Source of the DNA: Pseudomonadota bacterium
GTDB taxonomy: Bacteria; Pseudomonadota; Gammaproteobacteria; Arenicellales; UBA868
Direction of reading: 5' to 3'
NCBI GenBank assembly: GCA_018661145.1
Contig: JABJIU010000190.1
Location: 1-11,056, forward strand
DNA: 11,056 bases
Shown here: positions 1-5,774 of the stretch, in pieces
Layout: the number at the start of each line of letters is the position of its first letter
Position numbering within the stretch: position 1 is the stretch's first letter
Translations under genes and position numbers: made by a program
Notes under the pieces: generated by a model
Database searches by the model: none
Told to the model about the DNA's origin: nothing
What the model saw: only the letters and a program-made list of their open reading frames with translations

Positions 1-44
1 ATGTCCTGACGCTGATAAAAAGCTTTAATGGTTTGATCTGTCAT
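1..44 (-). CDS. Possible start of an unidentified gene, cut by the left edge
   Basis: A minus-strand ATG at 44-42 opens a frame with no stop to the window edge: fourteen codons reading MTDQTIKAFISVRT. A TAG codon lies in frame immediately upstream, so if this is a gene the start must be here or later. The upstream bases contain only a weak purine-rich stretch (around GAGTAGAGC) as ribosome binding site. A possible -10 box lies about 90 bases upstream. The stretch is too short to identify. It does not resemble the N-terminus of PetA or SspA, genes often found downstream of rpsI in related bacteria. It may equally be a chance open frame. Confidence 0.3.
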   Translation of the reverse strand, partial: MTDQTIKAFYQRQD

Positions 45-131
45 CTAGCTCTACTCATGAAAACGGTCTGCATGTGAGGTCTACCCAGGAAGTTCCACCT
101 TTGGATGATTGGCTAATAAGAACGTGATCCT

Positions 132-137
132 AGTATA
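132..137 (-). promoter_or_regulatory. Possible -10 box ahead of the left-edge gene
   Basis: The minus strand reads TATACT here, five of six bases of the sigma-70 -10 consensus. The sequence 17 bases upstream (TTCGCC) is only a poor -35 match. If active, it would drive the frame starting at 44 with a leader of roughly 80 bases. This is a weak call based on one hexamer in a region without coding constraint. Confidence 0.2.
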
Positions 138-349
138 TCTATCGAATCCGTACGGGCGAATGAGCGAAACCGCCCCAAGGGTGAGTCAGCGTTCCGCTGA
201 GGTGGATCCCGACTTCACGATACTGCTCGACCCCTGAAGGAACCGCTATCAGCGGCTGGGGAGGTCTTTGAGGTGCAGGCATCTTGTGGGATAGATGCGG
301 CAGGGAAAATAGACTCAGTCCTGCTCGGCGCCGTGGGACGGGAATTCGC

Positions 350-375
350 CGAAGATTGTCTCGCTACAAACTTCG
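350..375 (-). other. Imperfect hairpin downstream of rpsI
   Basis: The arms CGAAG and CTTCG pair (5 bp). An A-A mismatch follows, then TTGT pairs with ACAA (4 bp) around a six-base loop. It lies 35 bases past the rpsI stop and could help end or stabilise the ribosomal-protein mRNA. It has no U-run behind it on either strand, so it is not a standard intrinsic terminator. Confidence 0.3.
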
Positions 376-386
376 TTGCTTACTGA

Positions 387-402
387 GCAGGCTCCAGCCT
401 GC
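387..402 (-). terminator. GC-rich hairpin just after rpsI, terminator-like
   Basis: The segment is GCAGGCT-CC-AGCCTGC, a perfect inverted repeat that would fold as a 6 bp GC-rich stem with a 4-base loop. It begins 8 bases beyond the rpsI stop codon, the usual place for a terminator or a 3'-end stabilising stem. On the minus strand the T-rich bases come before the stem and none follow it, so intrinsic termination is doubtful. Confidence 0.3.
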
Positions 403-410
403 GCGTAAAA

Positions 411-809
411 TCAGCGCTTGGAGTATTGAGGTGCTTTACGGGCTTTGTGCAGTCCGACTTTCTTACGCTCGACCTTGCGTGAGTCGCGCGTTACGTACCC
501 GGCTTTCCGTAGAGGCCCACGCAACGTCTCGTCGTAACTTAGCAGGGCTCGGGTTATTCCGTGGCGAATTGCGCCGGCCTGGCCAGTGCCACCCCCACCG
601 GTCACTCGGATCGTGATATCGAATTTGTCATTGAGTTCGGCGGTGTCGAGCGGTTGGCGAACCACCATTCTGGCAGTCTCGCGGCCAAAGTATTCGTCTA
701 GCGTGCGGCGGTTGACCGTAATACTGCCCGAGCCGCGAGTGAGATAAACACGGGCCACTGATGACTTCCGTCGGCCTGTTCCGTAATGAATTTCGCCTGT
801 CTGTGCCAA
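411..809 (-). CDS. rpsI: 30S ribosomal protein S9
   Basis: S9 is a 30S head protein whose C-terminal tail reaches the P-site tRNA. The 132-residue protein has the expected length (130 in E. coli). It shows the family landmarks: YGTGRRKSSVARV near the N-terminus, TVNRRTLDEYFGRE, VRVTGGGGTGQAGAIRHGITRAL (the central S9 signature), and the basic C-terminus ending KAPQYSKR. The frame begins with TTG at 809-807. No in-frame ATG is available at the right place, and an AAGGA ribosome binding site lies 8 bases upstream (818-822). It follows rplM by 38 bases, the usual rplM-rpsI pair. The stop codon is TGA, which shows that TGA ends genes in this genome. Confidence 0.98.
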   Translation of the reverse strand: MAQTGEIHYGTGRRKSSVARVYLTRGSGSITVNRRTLDEYFGRETARMVVRQPLDTAELNDKFDITIRVTGGGGTGQAGAIRHGITRALLSYDETLRGPLRKAGYVTRDSRKVERKKVGLHKARKAPQYSKR

Positions 810-817
810 TGTAATCG

Positions 818-822
818 TCCTT
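818..822 (-). promoter_or_regulatory. Shine-Dalgarno site fixing the TTG start of rpsI
   Basis: The minus strand reads AAGGA, 8 bases before the TTG at 809. This spacing supports initiation at TTG. The overlapping ATT codon one base upstream is in another frame. Confidence 0.6.
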
Positions 823-847
823 TTCCTTATCGCTGATTTAGGTGTTG

Positions 848-1276
848 CTAAATCTCCAGCACTTTGGGCTGCTGGGCCTGATGATTGTGTTCCGGTCCTG
901 CGTATACCCTGAGTTTTGCAAACATTGACCTTCCGAGGGGATTTTTGGGGAGCATGCCTTTCACCGCGTTTTCAATGACTCGCGTTGGATGCTTCCTAAG
1001 CTGGTCACCCAAGACCACTTCTTTGATCCCGCCGGGGTATCCGGAATGCCGGTAGTAACGCTTGGCTTCGGCCTTGTTACCCGTTACCCGGATCTTCTCA
1101 GCATTCACAATCACGATGTGATCACCGGTATCCACGTGAGGCGTGTACTCAACTTTATGCTTGCCACGAAGCCGCGACGCGACCTCGCTCGCAAGCCGCC
1201 CCAGAATCTTGTCAGTGGCATCCACAACATACCATTCTCTCTGTACGGTCTCAGACTTGGCGCTGAAGGTTTTCAT
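848..1276 (-). CDS. rplM: 50S ribosomal protein L13
   Basis: L13 is an early-assembly protein of the large subunit. In E. coli it also represses its own mRNA. Starting at the ATG at 1276-1274 the protein has 142 residues, the same length as the E. coli protein, and opens with the typical MKTFSAKSETVQREW. Landmarks are VVDATDKILGRLASEVA, LRGKHKVEYTPHVDTGD, the GYPGG motif, MLPKNPLGR and the C-terminal EHNHQAQQPKVLEI. The open frame continues 63 codons further upstream, but those residues are not part of the L13 family and overlap the end of glcF. No strong ribosome binding site is visible: the bases before the ATG read CCAAGATCCTG. A 16-base palindrome ends 10 bases before the start codon. Confidence 0.98.
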   Translation of the reverse strand: MKTFSAKSETVQREWYVVDATDKILGRLASEVASRLRGKHKVEYTPHVDTGDHIVIVNAEKIRVTGNKAEAKRYYRHSGYPGGIKEVVLGDQLRKHPTRVIENAVKGMLPKNPLGRSMFAKLRVYAGPEHNHQAQQPKVLEI

Positions 1277-1286
1277 CAGGATCTTG

Positions 1287-1302
1287 GTTTTTGCGCAAAA
1301 AC
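1287..1302. promoter_or_regulatory. Perfect 16-bp palindrome in the rplM leader
   Basis: The sequence GTTTTTGCGCAAAAAC equals its own reverse complement. It lies 10 bases before the rplM start codon. In DNA it could be an operator for a dimeric protein. In the mRNA it could form a 6 bp stem with a GCGC loop beside the initiation region. E. coli L13 represses translation of rplM-rpsI by binding its own leader, so a role in autoregulation is a reasonable guess, but nothing here proves it. Confidence 0.4.
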
Positions 1303-1311
1303 GAGGCGCGG

Positions 1312-1340
1312 ATGGTACTAGAAGCCAACCGTCGAGGCAA
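1312..1340 (-). promoter_or_regulatory. Candidate sigma-70 promoter for rplM-rpsI
   Basis: The minus strand has TTGCCT (1340-1335), a 17-base spacer, then TACCAT (1317-1312). Each hexamer matches four of six consensus bases. It lies in the 166-base gap between glcF and rplM, where a promoter for the ribosomal genes is expected. The match is moderate. Transcription from glcDEF could also run through, since no terminator is evident in the gap. Confidence 0.3.
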
Positions 1341-1442
1341 GTATTTCTGCTTAAAACGTCTTGAATACCGGGATTCGGCCACAAATCTGGCCCGGGGGCG
1401 ACAGTATCGTTTCTAGGCGATTCAGACAGGGTCTGCGGCATG

Positions 1443-2657
1443 TTAACTCGCTGGGGAGGAATCAATTAACTCAATCCAGTGCTGGACCGGCGTAGGGCTG
1501 CCCGATGCCAGATGTGCCAGACAGCCAAGATTGGCGGTCACGATCAACTCTGGCCCGTCTTGGTTCAGATCGGAGATCTTCTGATCGAGAAGACGAATGG
1601 AGAGTTCCGACTGCAAAACCGAATAAGTTCCCGCCGCACCGCAGCACAAATGACTGTCGCGGGTTGAAACCAGATCCGCTCCCGCCGCTTTTAGAATTCG
1701 CTCAACTTTACCCCTGACACCCTGGCCATGCTGCAAAGTACACGGCGAATGGAAAGCCACTCTTCTTTGGGAAATTCGTCCGAGAGATGCTACGTCCTCA
1801 GCACTAACAAATTCAGATAGATCGACAGTCATCTCACTCACCCGTTTCGCCTTTTCGCAATAGATCGGATCATTTTTAAGGAGTTGGCCGTACTCGCGCA
1901 CCGTCACACCGCACCCGCTTGCTGTCATCACGATCGCTTCGACGCCGTTTTCAATCTCAGTCCACCAGGCATCTATATTTCGGCGCATCGCGTCCAAAGC
2001 TGGATCTGTGTTGCCAAGGTGCAGCTGCAATGCGCCACAGCACCCGGCCTGATTGGCACTACGGACATCAACATTAAGTTTTGCAAGAACTCGCCGCGCG
2101 GCTGCGTTAATCTGGGGCGCCATCGCAGGCTGTACACAGCCGTCAAGCATCAGCACCCGCCGATTTCCGTGACTCTCAGGAACGATACCCACGGGGTACC
2201 TCTTCGGAATGTGGCGGGCCAAACTTTCCGGTAGGAACCCGCGCAGTGTCTGACCCAGCCGAAGCAAAAGACCAAACCACGGACCCAACATCAGATGCAC
2301 CAGCAACCACCGAGCCAGGCGCTCAAACACCGGCCGTGGGCACAATTCATCTACCACCGGTCGGGCAAGTTCTACAAGACGGCCGTAGTCAACACCGGAT
2401 GGACAGGTTGTCTCACAGGATCTGCAGGTGAGGCACCGGTCCAGATGCACTCTTGTAATCTTTGATGCTTCTTTGGTCTCGAGCAACTGCTTGACAAGAT
2501 AAATCCGACCGCGCGGCCCATCCAGCTCATCTCCAAGCAACTGGTAGGTCGGACAAGTTGCTGTACAAAAACCGCAATGCACACACTTTCCAAGGATATC
2601 GCTTGTTTCTTTCCCAAACGAAGTCCCTTCAAACGCTGAGGCGAGTTGAACGTGCAT
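1443..2657 (-). CDS. glcF: Glycolate oxidase iron-sulfur subunit GlcF
   Basis: GlcF carries electrons from the flavin subunits of glycolate oxidase towards the membrane quinone pool. The 404-residue protein (407 in E. coli) has two ferredoxin-type [4Fe-4S] motifs, CVHCGFCTATCP (Cys25, 28, 31, 35) and CLTCRSCETTCP (Cys75, 78, 81, 85). Two cysteine-rich CCG domains follow, with LDGC (174), GCCGA (206-207), SPC (306) and LCCGAAGTY (338-339). This is the usual GlcF/heterodisulfide-reductase-like arrangement. The ATG lies two bases after the glcE stop (TGACCATG), so translation is probably coupled to glcE. If ribosomes stop at the internal TGA of glcE, expression of glcF could drop. The gene itself looks intact. 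Confidence 0.96.
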   Translation of the reverse strand: MHVQLASAFEGTSFGKETSDILGKCVHCGFCTATCPTYQLLGDELDGPRGRIYLVKQLLETKEASKITRVHLDRCLTCRSCETTCPSGVDYGRLVELARPVVDELCPRPVFERLARWLLVHLMLGPWFGLLLRLGQTLRGFLPESLARHIPKRYPVGIVPESHGNRRVLMLDGCVQPAMAPQINAAARRVLAKLNVDVRSANQAGCCGALQLHLGNTDPALDAMRRNIDAWWTEIENGVEAIVMTASGCGVTVREYGQLLKNDPIYCEKAKRVSEMTVDLSEFVSAEDVASLGRISQRRVAFHSPCTLQHGQGVRGKVERILKAAGADLVSTRDSHLCCGAAGTYSVLQSELSIRLLDQKISDLNQDGPELIVTANLGCLAHLASGSPTPVQHWIELIDSSPAS

Positions 2658-2659
2658 GG

Positions 2660-3727
2660 TCAGTCGTGCGCAAACAGCCGGCCCGGATTGAGGACTCCAG
2701 CCGGGTCAAACGCTTTTTTCAGTCGGCGGTTAAGTTGAAGTATTGAACCCCTGGGGCTGCTGAAGTCCCTGTCCTGATCTGCGCTTCTGAAGCCCGTGAC
2801 CCATCCCCCAAACGGCCGGACCAATTCAGTCAGCTCTTCAAGACGGGTATCCGCCTTGAGCCAGTAGAGTGAGCCACCCCAGTCAATAATGCTTCTGCCC
2901 GGTAGATCGATGGGGAGATCTTGCGGCTTCACATTGACCCGCCACAGGGGTAAATCTTCTAAAAAGAAGTCAAGTTGGTGCTCTTTCAATCGCCTCCAGA
3001 AGATATCTCCACTCGCGTCCAGCTCGCCGCCAAGTTCATCCCCAGCCGCTTTGACCGCGACCTCGCTTCCGGAAAGACGTACCCGCAAGAGGCCGTCGTG
3101 GAACGCGCTGGCCGACACCGGCAGGGGTCAGCTCAGGAGACTCGTCATCACCCCAAAGGCAGCATCCGAACGCATTTCGTAAGTACGGGTCTCGATGCAG
3201 GCGGGCGATGGCAAGACTTTGAGCGAAACCTCGGTCAGGATGCCGAGCGTTCCCATAGATCCTGTCATCAGCCGGGCAACATCGTAGCCAGCCACATTCT
3301 TCATGACCTCGCCGCCAAAACGCAAGACGTCCCCCTTGCCGTTGAGACAACGCACTCCGAGGACAAAGTCCCGCGCCGCGCCACGATAAGGGCGGGATGG
3401 GCCCGATAATCCAGACGCTATCGTCCCACCGATCGTGGCTTCCTCTCCAAACGCGGGCGGTTCAAACGGCAGCATCTGGCCGGATGCCGAAAGCGTGTCC
3501 TGAAGGTCTTTCAGGGGAGTCCCAGCACGCACGCTGACCACCAGCTCCGTAGGCTCATAGTGCACTATGCCCTCGATACCACGAACAGAACAGGGTGTAC
3601 CGCGCGGCTTACGACCCAGAAATCGTTTAGTGCCGCCGCCGGTGACACAAAGGGGTTCGCGTTCGCGGACTGCTCTTTGGACCTGCTCCTGGACGATCGC
3701 TACTGCACTATCGGAGTCGTGAGGCAT
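2660..3727 (-). pseudogene. glcE: Glycolate oxidase FAD-binding subunit GlcE, interrupted by an in-frame TGA
   Basis: GlcE is the second FAD-binding subunit of glycolate oxidase. The gene starts at the ATG at 3727, one base after the glcD stop (TAGCATG), and reads 199 codons: GGGTKRFLGR, then PPAFGEEATIGGTIASGLSG, KNVAGYDVARLMTGSMGTLG and TEVSLKVLP. It then meets TGA at 3130-3128. The next codon in the same frame resumes GlcE sequence (PLPVSASAFHDGLLRVRL), matching the E. coli segment PLPISG...LWIRL, through WGGSLYWLKAD to the family C-terminus FDPAGVLNPGRLFAHD. With the TGA counted as a residue the product is 355 long, against 350 for E. coli GlcE. Restart at the GTG at 3118 is possible on paper, but it has no ribosome binding site and would lack the FAD-binding half. 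Options are a recent nonsense mutation (for example CGA to TGA), readthrough (the next base is C, a leaky context) or a base error. The identity is certain; the pseudogene status is not. Confidence 0.85.
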
Positions 3728-3728
3728 G

Positions 3729-5267
3729 CTAAAACCGCGGCAGTTCCGGGTGGGCCAGCTTGCCTTTATGAACATGCATCGCATTGAATTCCGCACATCG
3801 GGCAAGTGTTGGCACGGCTTTGCCGGGATTAAGCAGGCCGTTGGGATCAAAAACCGCTTTCAGTAGATGAAACTGTTCGAGTTCGTTCTGGCCAAACTGC
3901 ACACACATCTGATCGATCTTTTCCAGCCCGATTCCGTGCTCGCCCGAAATCGTACCCCCGACGCTGACGCACAACTGCAGGATCTTGGCACCCAAGGCTT
4001 CGGTACGCTCAAACTCTCCTGGCTTTCCAGAATCATAGAGAATGAGGGGATGCAGATTACCGTCGCCGGCATGAAATACATTCGCAACCCGTAACCCGTA
4101 CTCAGAAGCGAGTTGCGAGATACCCTTGAGCACCTCGCCCAGAGCGCGCCGGGGAATCGTGCCGTCTATGCAGTAATAGTCAGGTGAAATCCGCCCTACC
4201 GCCGGAAATGCATTCTTTCGACCTGACCAAAAGCGCTCGCGCTCGCTTTCATCCCGGGCAATATTCACGGAGCGGGCGCCGCATTCCAAAAGCAGTGCCG
4301 AAACCGCTTCCATCTCAGCATCAACCTCAGACTGTGTGCCATCCAGTTCGCAAAGCAAAATTGCGGCAGCGTCTCGCGGGTAACCTGCCTGAACAAAGTC
4401 CTCTGCGGCAATAATGGCTGGGGTATCCATCATTTCAAGGCCCGCAGGAATTATGCCCGCTGCAATAATGTCGGCAACTGCCGAGGCTGCTTCCTCAACG
4501 CTTTCAAAAGCTGCCATCAGCACCTTGGCAGTCGGTGGAGTCGGTAACAGCCGAACGGTGATTTCAGTGACCACCCCCAACATGCCCTCGGATCCGATAA
4601 AGGCTGCCATCAGGTCATAGCCCGGCTGATCAAGCGTCTCGCCACCGATCTCGATCACCTCGCCATCCATCAGGACTACCTCGGCAGCAAGGACATTGTG
4701 CACCGTGAGCCCGTACTTGAGGCAGTGTACCCCCCCTGCATTCTCAGCCACGTTGCCACCGATCGTGCAGGCAATCTGGGATGAAGGATCTGGGGCGTAA
4801 TAAAGGCCGTGCGCGGCGACCGCCTCACTGATGGCAAGATTACGAACGCCCGGTTGAACCCGCGCAGTACACGCCAGGAGGTCAACCGAGAGAATCTGAT
4901 TAAACCGCGCCATACTGAGTAGCACACCTTCAGGATGAGGCGTTGCACCACCGGAAAGACCGGTCCCGGCGCCCCTTGCGACCACAGGAACCGAATATGC
5001 CTGACACAACTCCATCACCGATCGGACCTGCTCCAGGGTGTCTGGCAAAACCACCACGCCGGGAAGCATCCGGTAAGCGGAAAGGCCATCACATTCGTAG
5101 GGACGGCGTTCATCCGGTGAGCGCAACACCGCTGCCTCGGGCAGTGCGGTCAGTAGTTCACTCAGGAAAGCCGGGTTAAGTGATTCGGTCAAGAATCCTC
5201 CAAAGCTGTCTTTGATCTCTTGCGTCAGTATGTCACAGTGCCTGACCTTGCTTAAGTCCAAGACCAC
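3729..5267 (-). CDS. glcD: Glycolate oxidase catalytic subunit GlcD (FAD-linked)
   Basis: GlcD oxidises glycolate (and D-lactate) to the keto acid with FAD. The 512-residue protein aligns by eye along its whole length with E. coli GlcD (499 residues). The PCMH-type FAD-binding domain includes YECDGLSAYR (57-66), RGAGTGLSGGA (98-108), PDPSSQIACTIGGNVAENAG (159-178) and IGSEGMLGVVTE (224-235). The FAD-linked oxidase C-terminal domain has GLEMMD, FWSGRKNAFPAVGRISPDYY (346-365), NVFHAGDGNLHPLI and SGEHGIG, and the protein ends PELPRF (PELERF in E. coli). The chosen start is the GTG at 5267, with a GAGG element 10 bases upstream (5278-5281). It is first in glcDEF and divergent from the Cupin_5 gene. 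No GlcC-type regulator or malate synthase gene is in the window. Confidence 0.97.
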   Translation of the reverse strand: MVLDLSKVRHCDILTQEIKDSFGGFLTESLNPAFLSELLTALPEAAVLRSPDERRPYECDGLSAYRMLPGVVVLPDTLEQVRSVMELCQAYSVPVVARGAGTGLSGGATPHPEGVLLSMARFNQILSVDLLACTARVQPGVRNLAISEAVAAHGLYYAPDPSSQIACTIGGNVAENAGGVHCLKYGLTVHNVLAAEVVLMDGEVIEIGGETLDQPGYDLMAAFIGSEGMLGVVTEITVRLLPTPPTAKVLMAAFESVEEAASAVADIIAAGIIPAGLEMMDTPAIIAAEDFVQAGYPRDAAAILLCELDGTQSEVDAEMEAVSALLLECGARSVNIARDESERERFWSGRKNAFPAVGRISPDYYCIDGTIPRRALGEVLKGISQLASEYGLRVANVFHAGDGNLHPLILYDSGKPGEFERTEALGAKILQLCVSVGGTISGEHGIGLEKIDQMCVQFGQNELEQFHLLKAVFDPNGLLNPGKAVPTLARCAEFNAMHVHKGKLAHPELPRF

Positions 5268-5290
5268 GCTGGTCTGACCTCATCGTAGAG

Positions 5291-5302
5291 GAATCACGAT
5301 TC
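5291..5302. promoter_or_regulatory. Small inverted repeat in the glcD/cupin divergent gap
   Basis: GAATC-AC-GATTC is a 5+5 base inverted repeat in the short gap between the divergent glcD and Cupin_5 genes, where an operator could serve both. The arms are short, so chance is a fair explanation. Confidence 0.15.
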
Positions 5303-5306
5303 TTTG

Positions 5307-5333
5307 GTTATGCTGTCGAAACCTTTATGTCAG
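5307..5333 (-). promoter_or_regulatory. Weak promoter candidate for glcDEF
   Basis: The minus strand reads CTGACA (5333-5328; five of six -35 bases), a 15-base spacer, and CATAAC (5312-5307; four of six -10 bases). The spacer is shorter than ideal. It lies about 40 bases before the glcD start codon, at a suitable distance. Confidence 0.2.
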
Positions 5334-5354
5334 CACCTGCATCGACCTGCCGCC

Positions 5355-5774
5355 ATGAGCGAACCCACATCCATCATCGCCTCACTGAACATGACGCCAC
5401 ACCCAGAAGGTGGTCACTTTGTCGAGACATTCCGCGATTCAGCAAACAGCGTCAGTCTGATCTTCTACCTCCTTGAGGCAGGCGACAGATCACACTGGCA
5501 CCGCCTCACAAAGGATGAAATCCTTCACTTTTATGATGGGGATGCACTAACGGTCCTGTTGTCCCCAGACGGCATTTCAGTCCAGGAGAAAACCCTTGGG
5601 CGAAGAGTCGCAGATCAACACTGCTATCATTACATCGTTCCCAGAGGTACCTGGTTCTCAATGCATTCAACCGGGGAATGGTCCCTGATCGGTTGTACCG
5701 TAGCGCCAGCTTTCACCTTTGATGACTTTGAACTTGCGCCCAAAGACTGGGCGCCTGGTAAAGGTGAGCCCTAA
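5355..5774 (+). CDS. Cupin superfamily protein of the Cupin_5/DUF985 family
   Basis: This is a 139-residue single-domain cupin. It matches the DUF985 pattern closely: PHPEGGHFVETFRDS (15-29), a strand LIFYLLEAGDRSHWHRL with the H48/H50 pair, DEILHFYDGDAL, YIVPRGTWFS and the highly typical LIGCTVAPAFTFDDFELA (111-128). Members form beta-barrel dimers and have been linked to sugar or small-ligand binding, but no reaction is established. I chose the ATG at 5355 because conserved sequence starts just after it. The frame is open back to a TTG at 5304 and an ATG at 5310, so the N-terminus could be 15-17 residues longer. No ribosome binding site precedes 5355. The stop codon overlaps the stop of the facing amidotransferase gene by 4 bases (CTAA at 5771-5774). 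Confidence 0.9.
   Translation: MSEPTSIIASLNMTPHPEGGHFVETFRDSANSVSLIFYLLEAGDRSHWHRLTKDEILHFYDGDALTVLLSPDGISVQEKTLGRRVADQHCYHYIVPRGTWFSMHSTGEWSLIGCTVAPAFTFDDFELAPKDWAPGKGEP
5746..5764 (-). terminator. Strong GC-rich hairpin just past the amidotransferase stop
   Basis: GCGCCCA-AAGAC-TGGGCGC forms a perfect 7 bp stem with a 5-base loop. On the minus strand it starts 6 bases after the amidotransferase stop codon, where the nitrogen operon should end. It lies inside the coding end of the facing cupin gene. No U-run follows on either strand, so it is at best an atypical terminator or an mRNA 3'-end stem. Confidence 0.35.

Larger units (their letters stand above)
45..410. other. 366-base region without a convincing gene, with short inverted repeats
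   Basis: No credible coding region is visible on either strand between rpsI and the possible gene at 44. A plus-strand open frame starting at 284 is mostly the reverse side of rpsI and reads as no known protein. Several inverted repeats are present: TCAGCG/CGCTGA at 186-200, CCGCT/AGCGG at 243-255, GCATCT/AGATGC at 279-298, CGAAG-TTGT/ACAA-CTTCG at 350-375, and GCAGGCT/AGCCTGC at 387-402. Arms of five or six bases are expected by chance, so only the last two stand out. No signature of 6S RNA, tmRNA, RNase P RNA, SRP RNA or a tRNA was recognised. Confidence 0.6.

Noticed and set aside
1..410. A tRNA or known small RNA in the left-hand gap
   Set aside because: No T-loop and acceptor-stem pairing could be found, and none of the hallmark sequences of 6S, tmRNA, SRP or RNase P RNA are present on either strand.
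284..616. Plus-strand open frame of 110 codons
   Set aside because: Most of it is the reverse side of rpsI, it is rich in Arg and Cys, and it resembles no protein I know.
848..1465. A 205-residue version of L13
   Set aside because: The 63 extra N-terminal residues are not family sequence and overlap the end of glcF. The ATG at 1276 gives exactly the standard 142 residues.
3128..3130. TGA read as tryptophan or selenocysteine
   Set aside because: TGA ends rpsI, glcE and other genes here, so it is not a general Trp codon. The position is not a known Cys or selenocysteine site in GlcE, and I saw no obvious selenocysteine hairpin motif, though folding was not computed.
2660..3727. A frameshift splitting glcE into two genes
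   Set aside because: The two halves are in the same frame, joined through TGA CCC CTG CCG GTG. Only one stop codon separates them and the total length is normal.
3128..3850. An earlier start for GlcE inside glcD
   Set aside because: The first 41 residues are out-of-frame glcD sequence. The ATG at 3727 is coupled to the glcD stop and begins the GlcE-like part.
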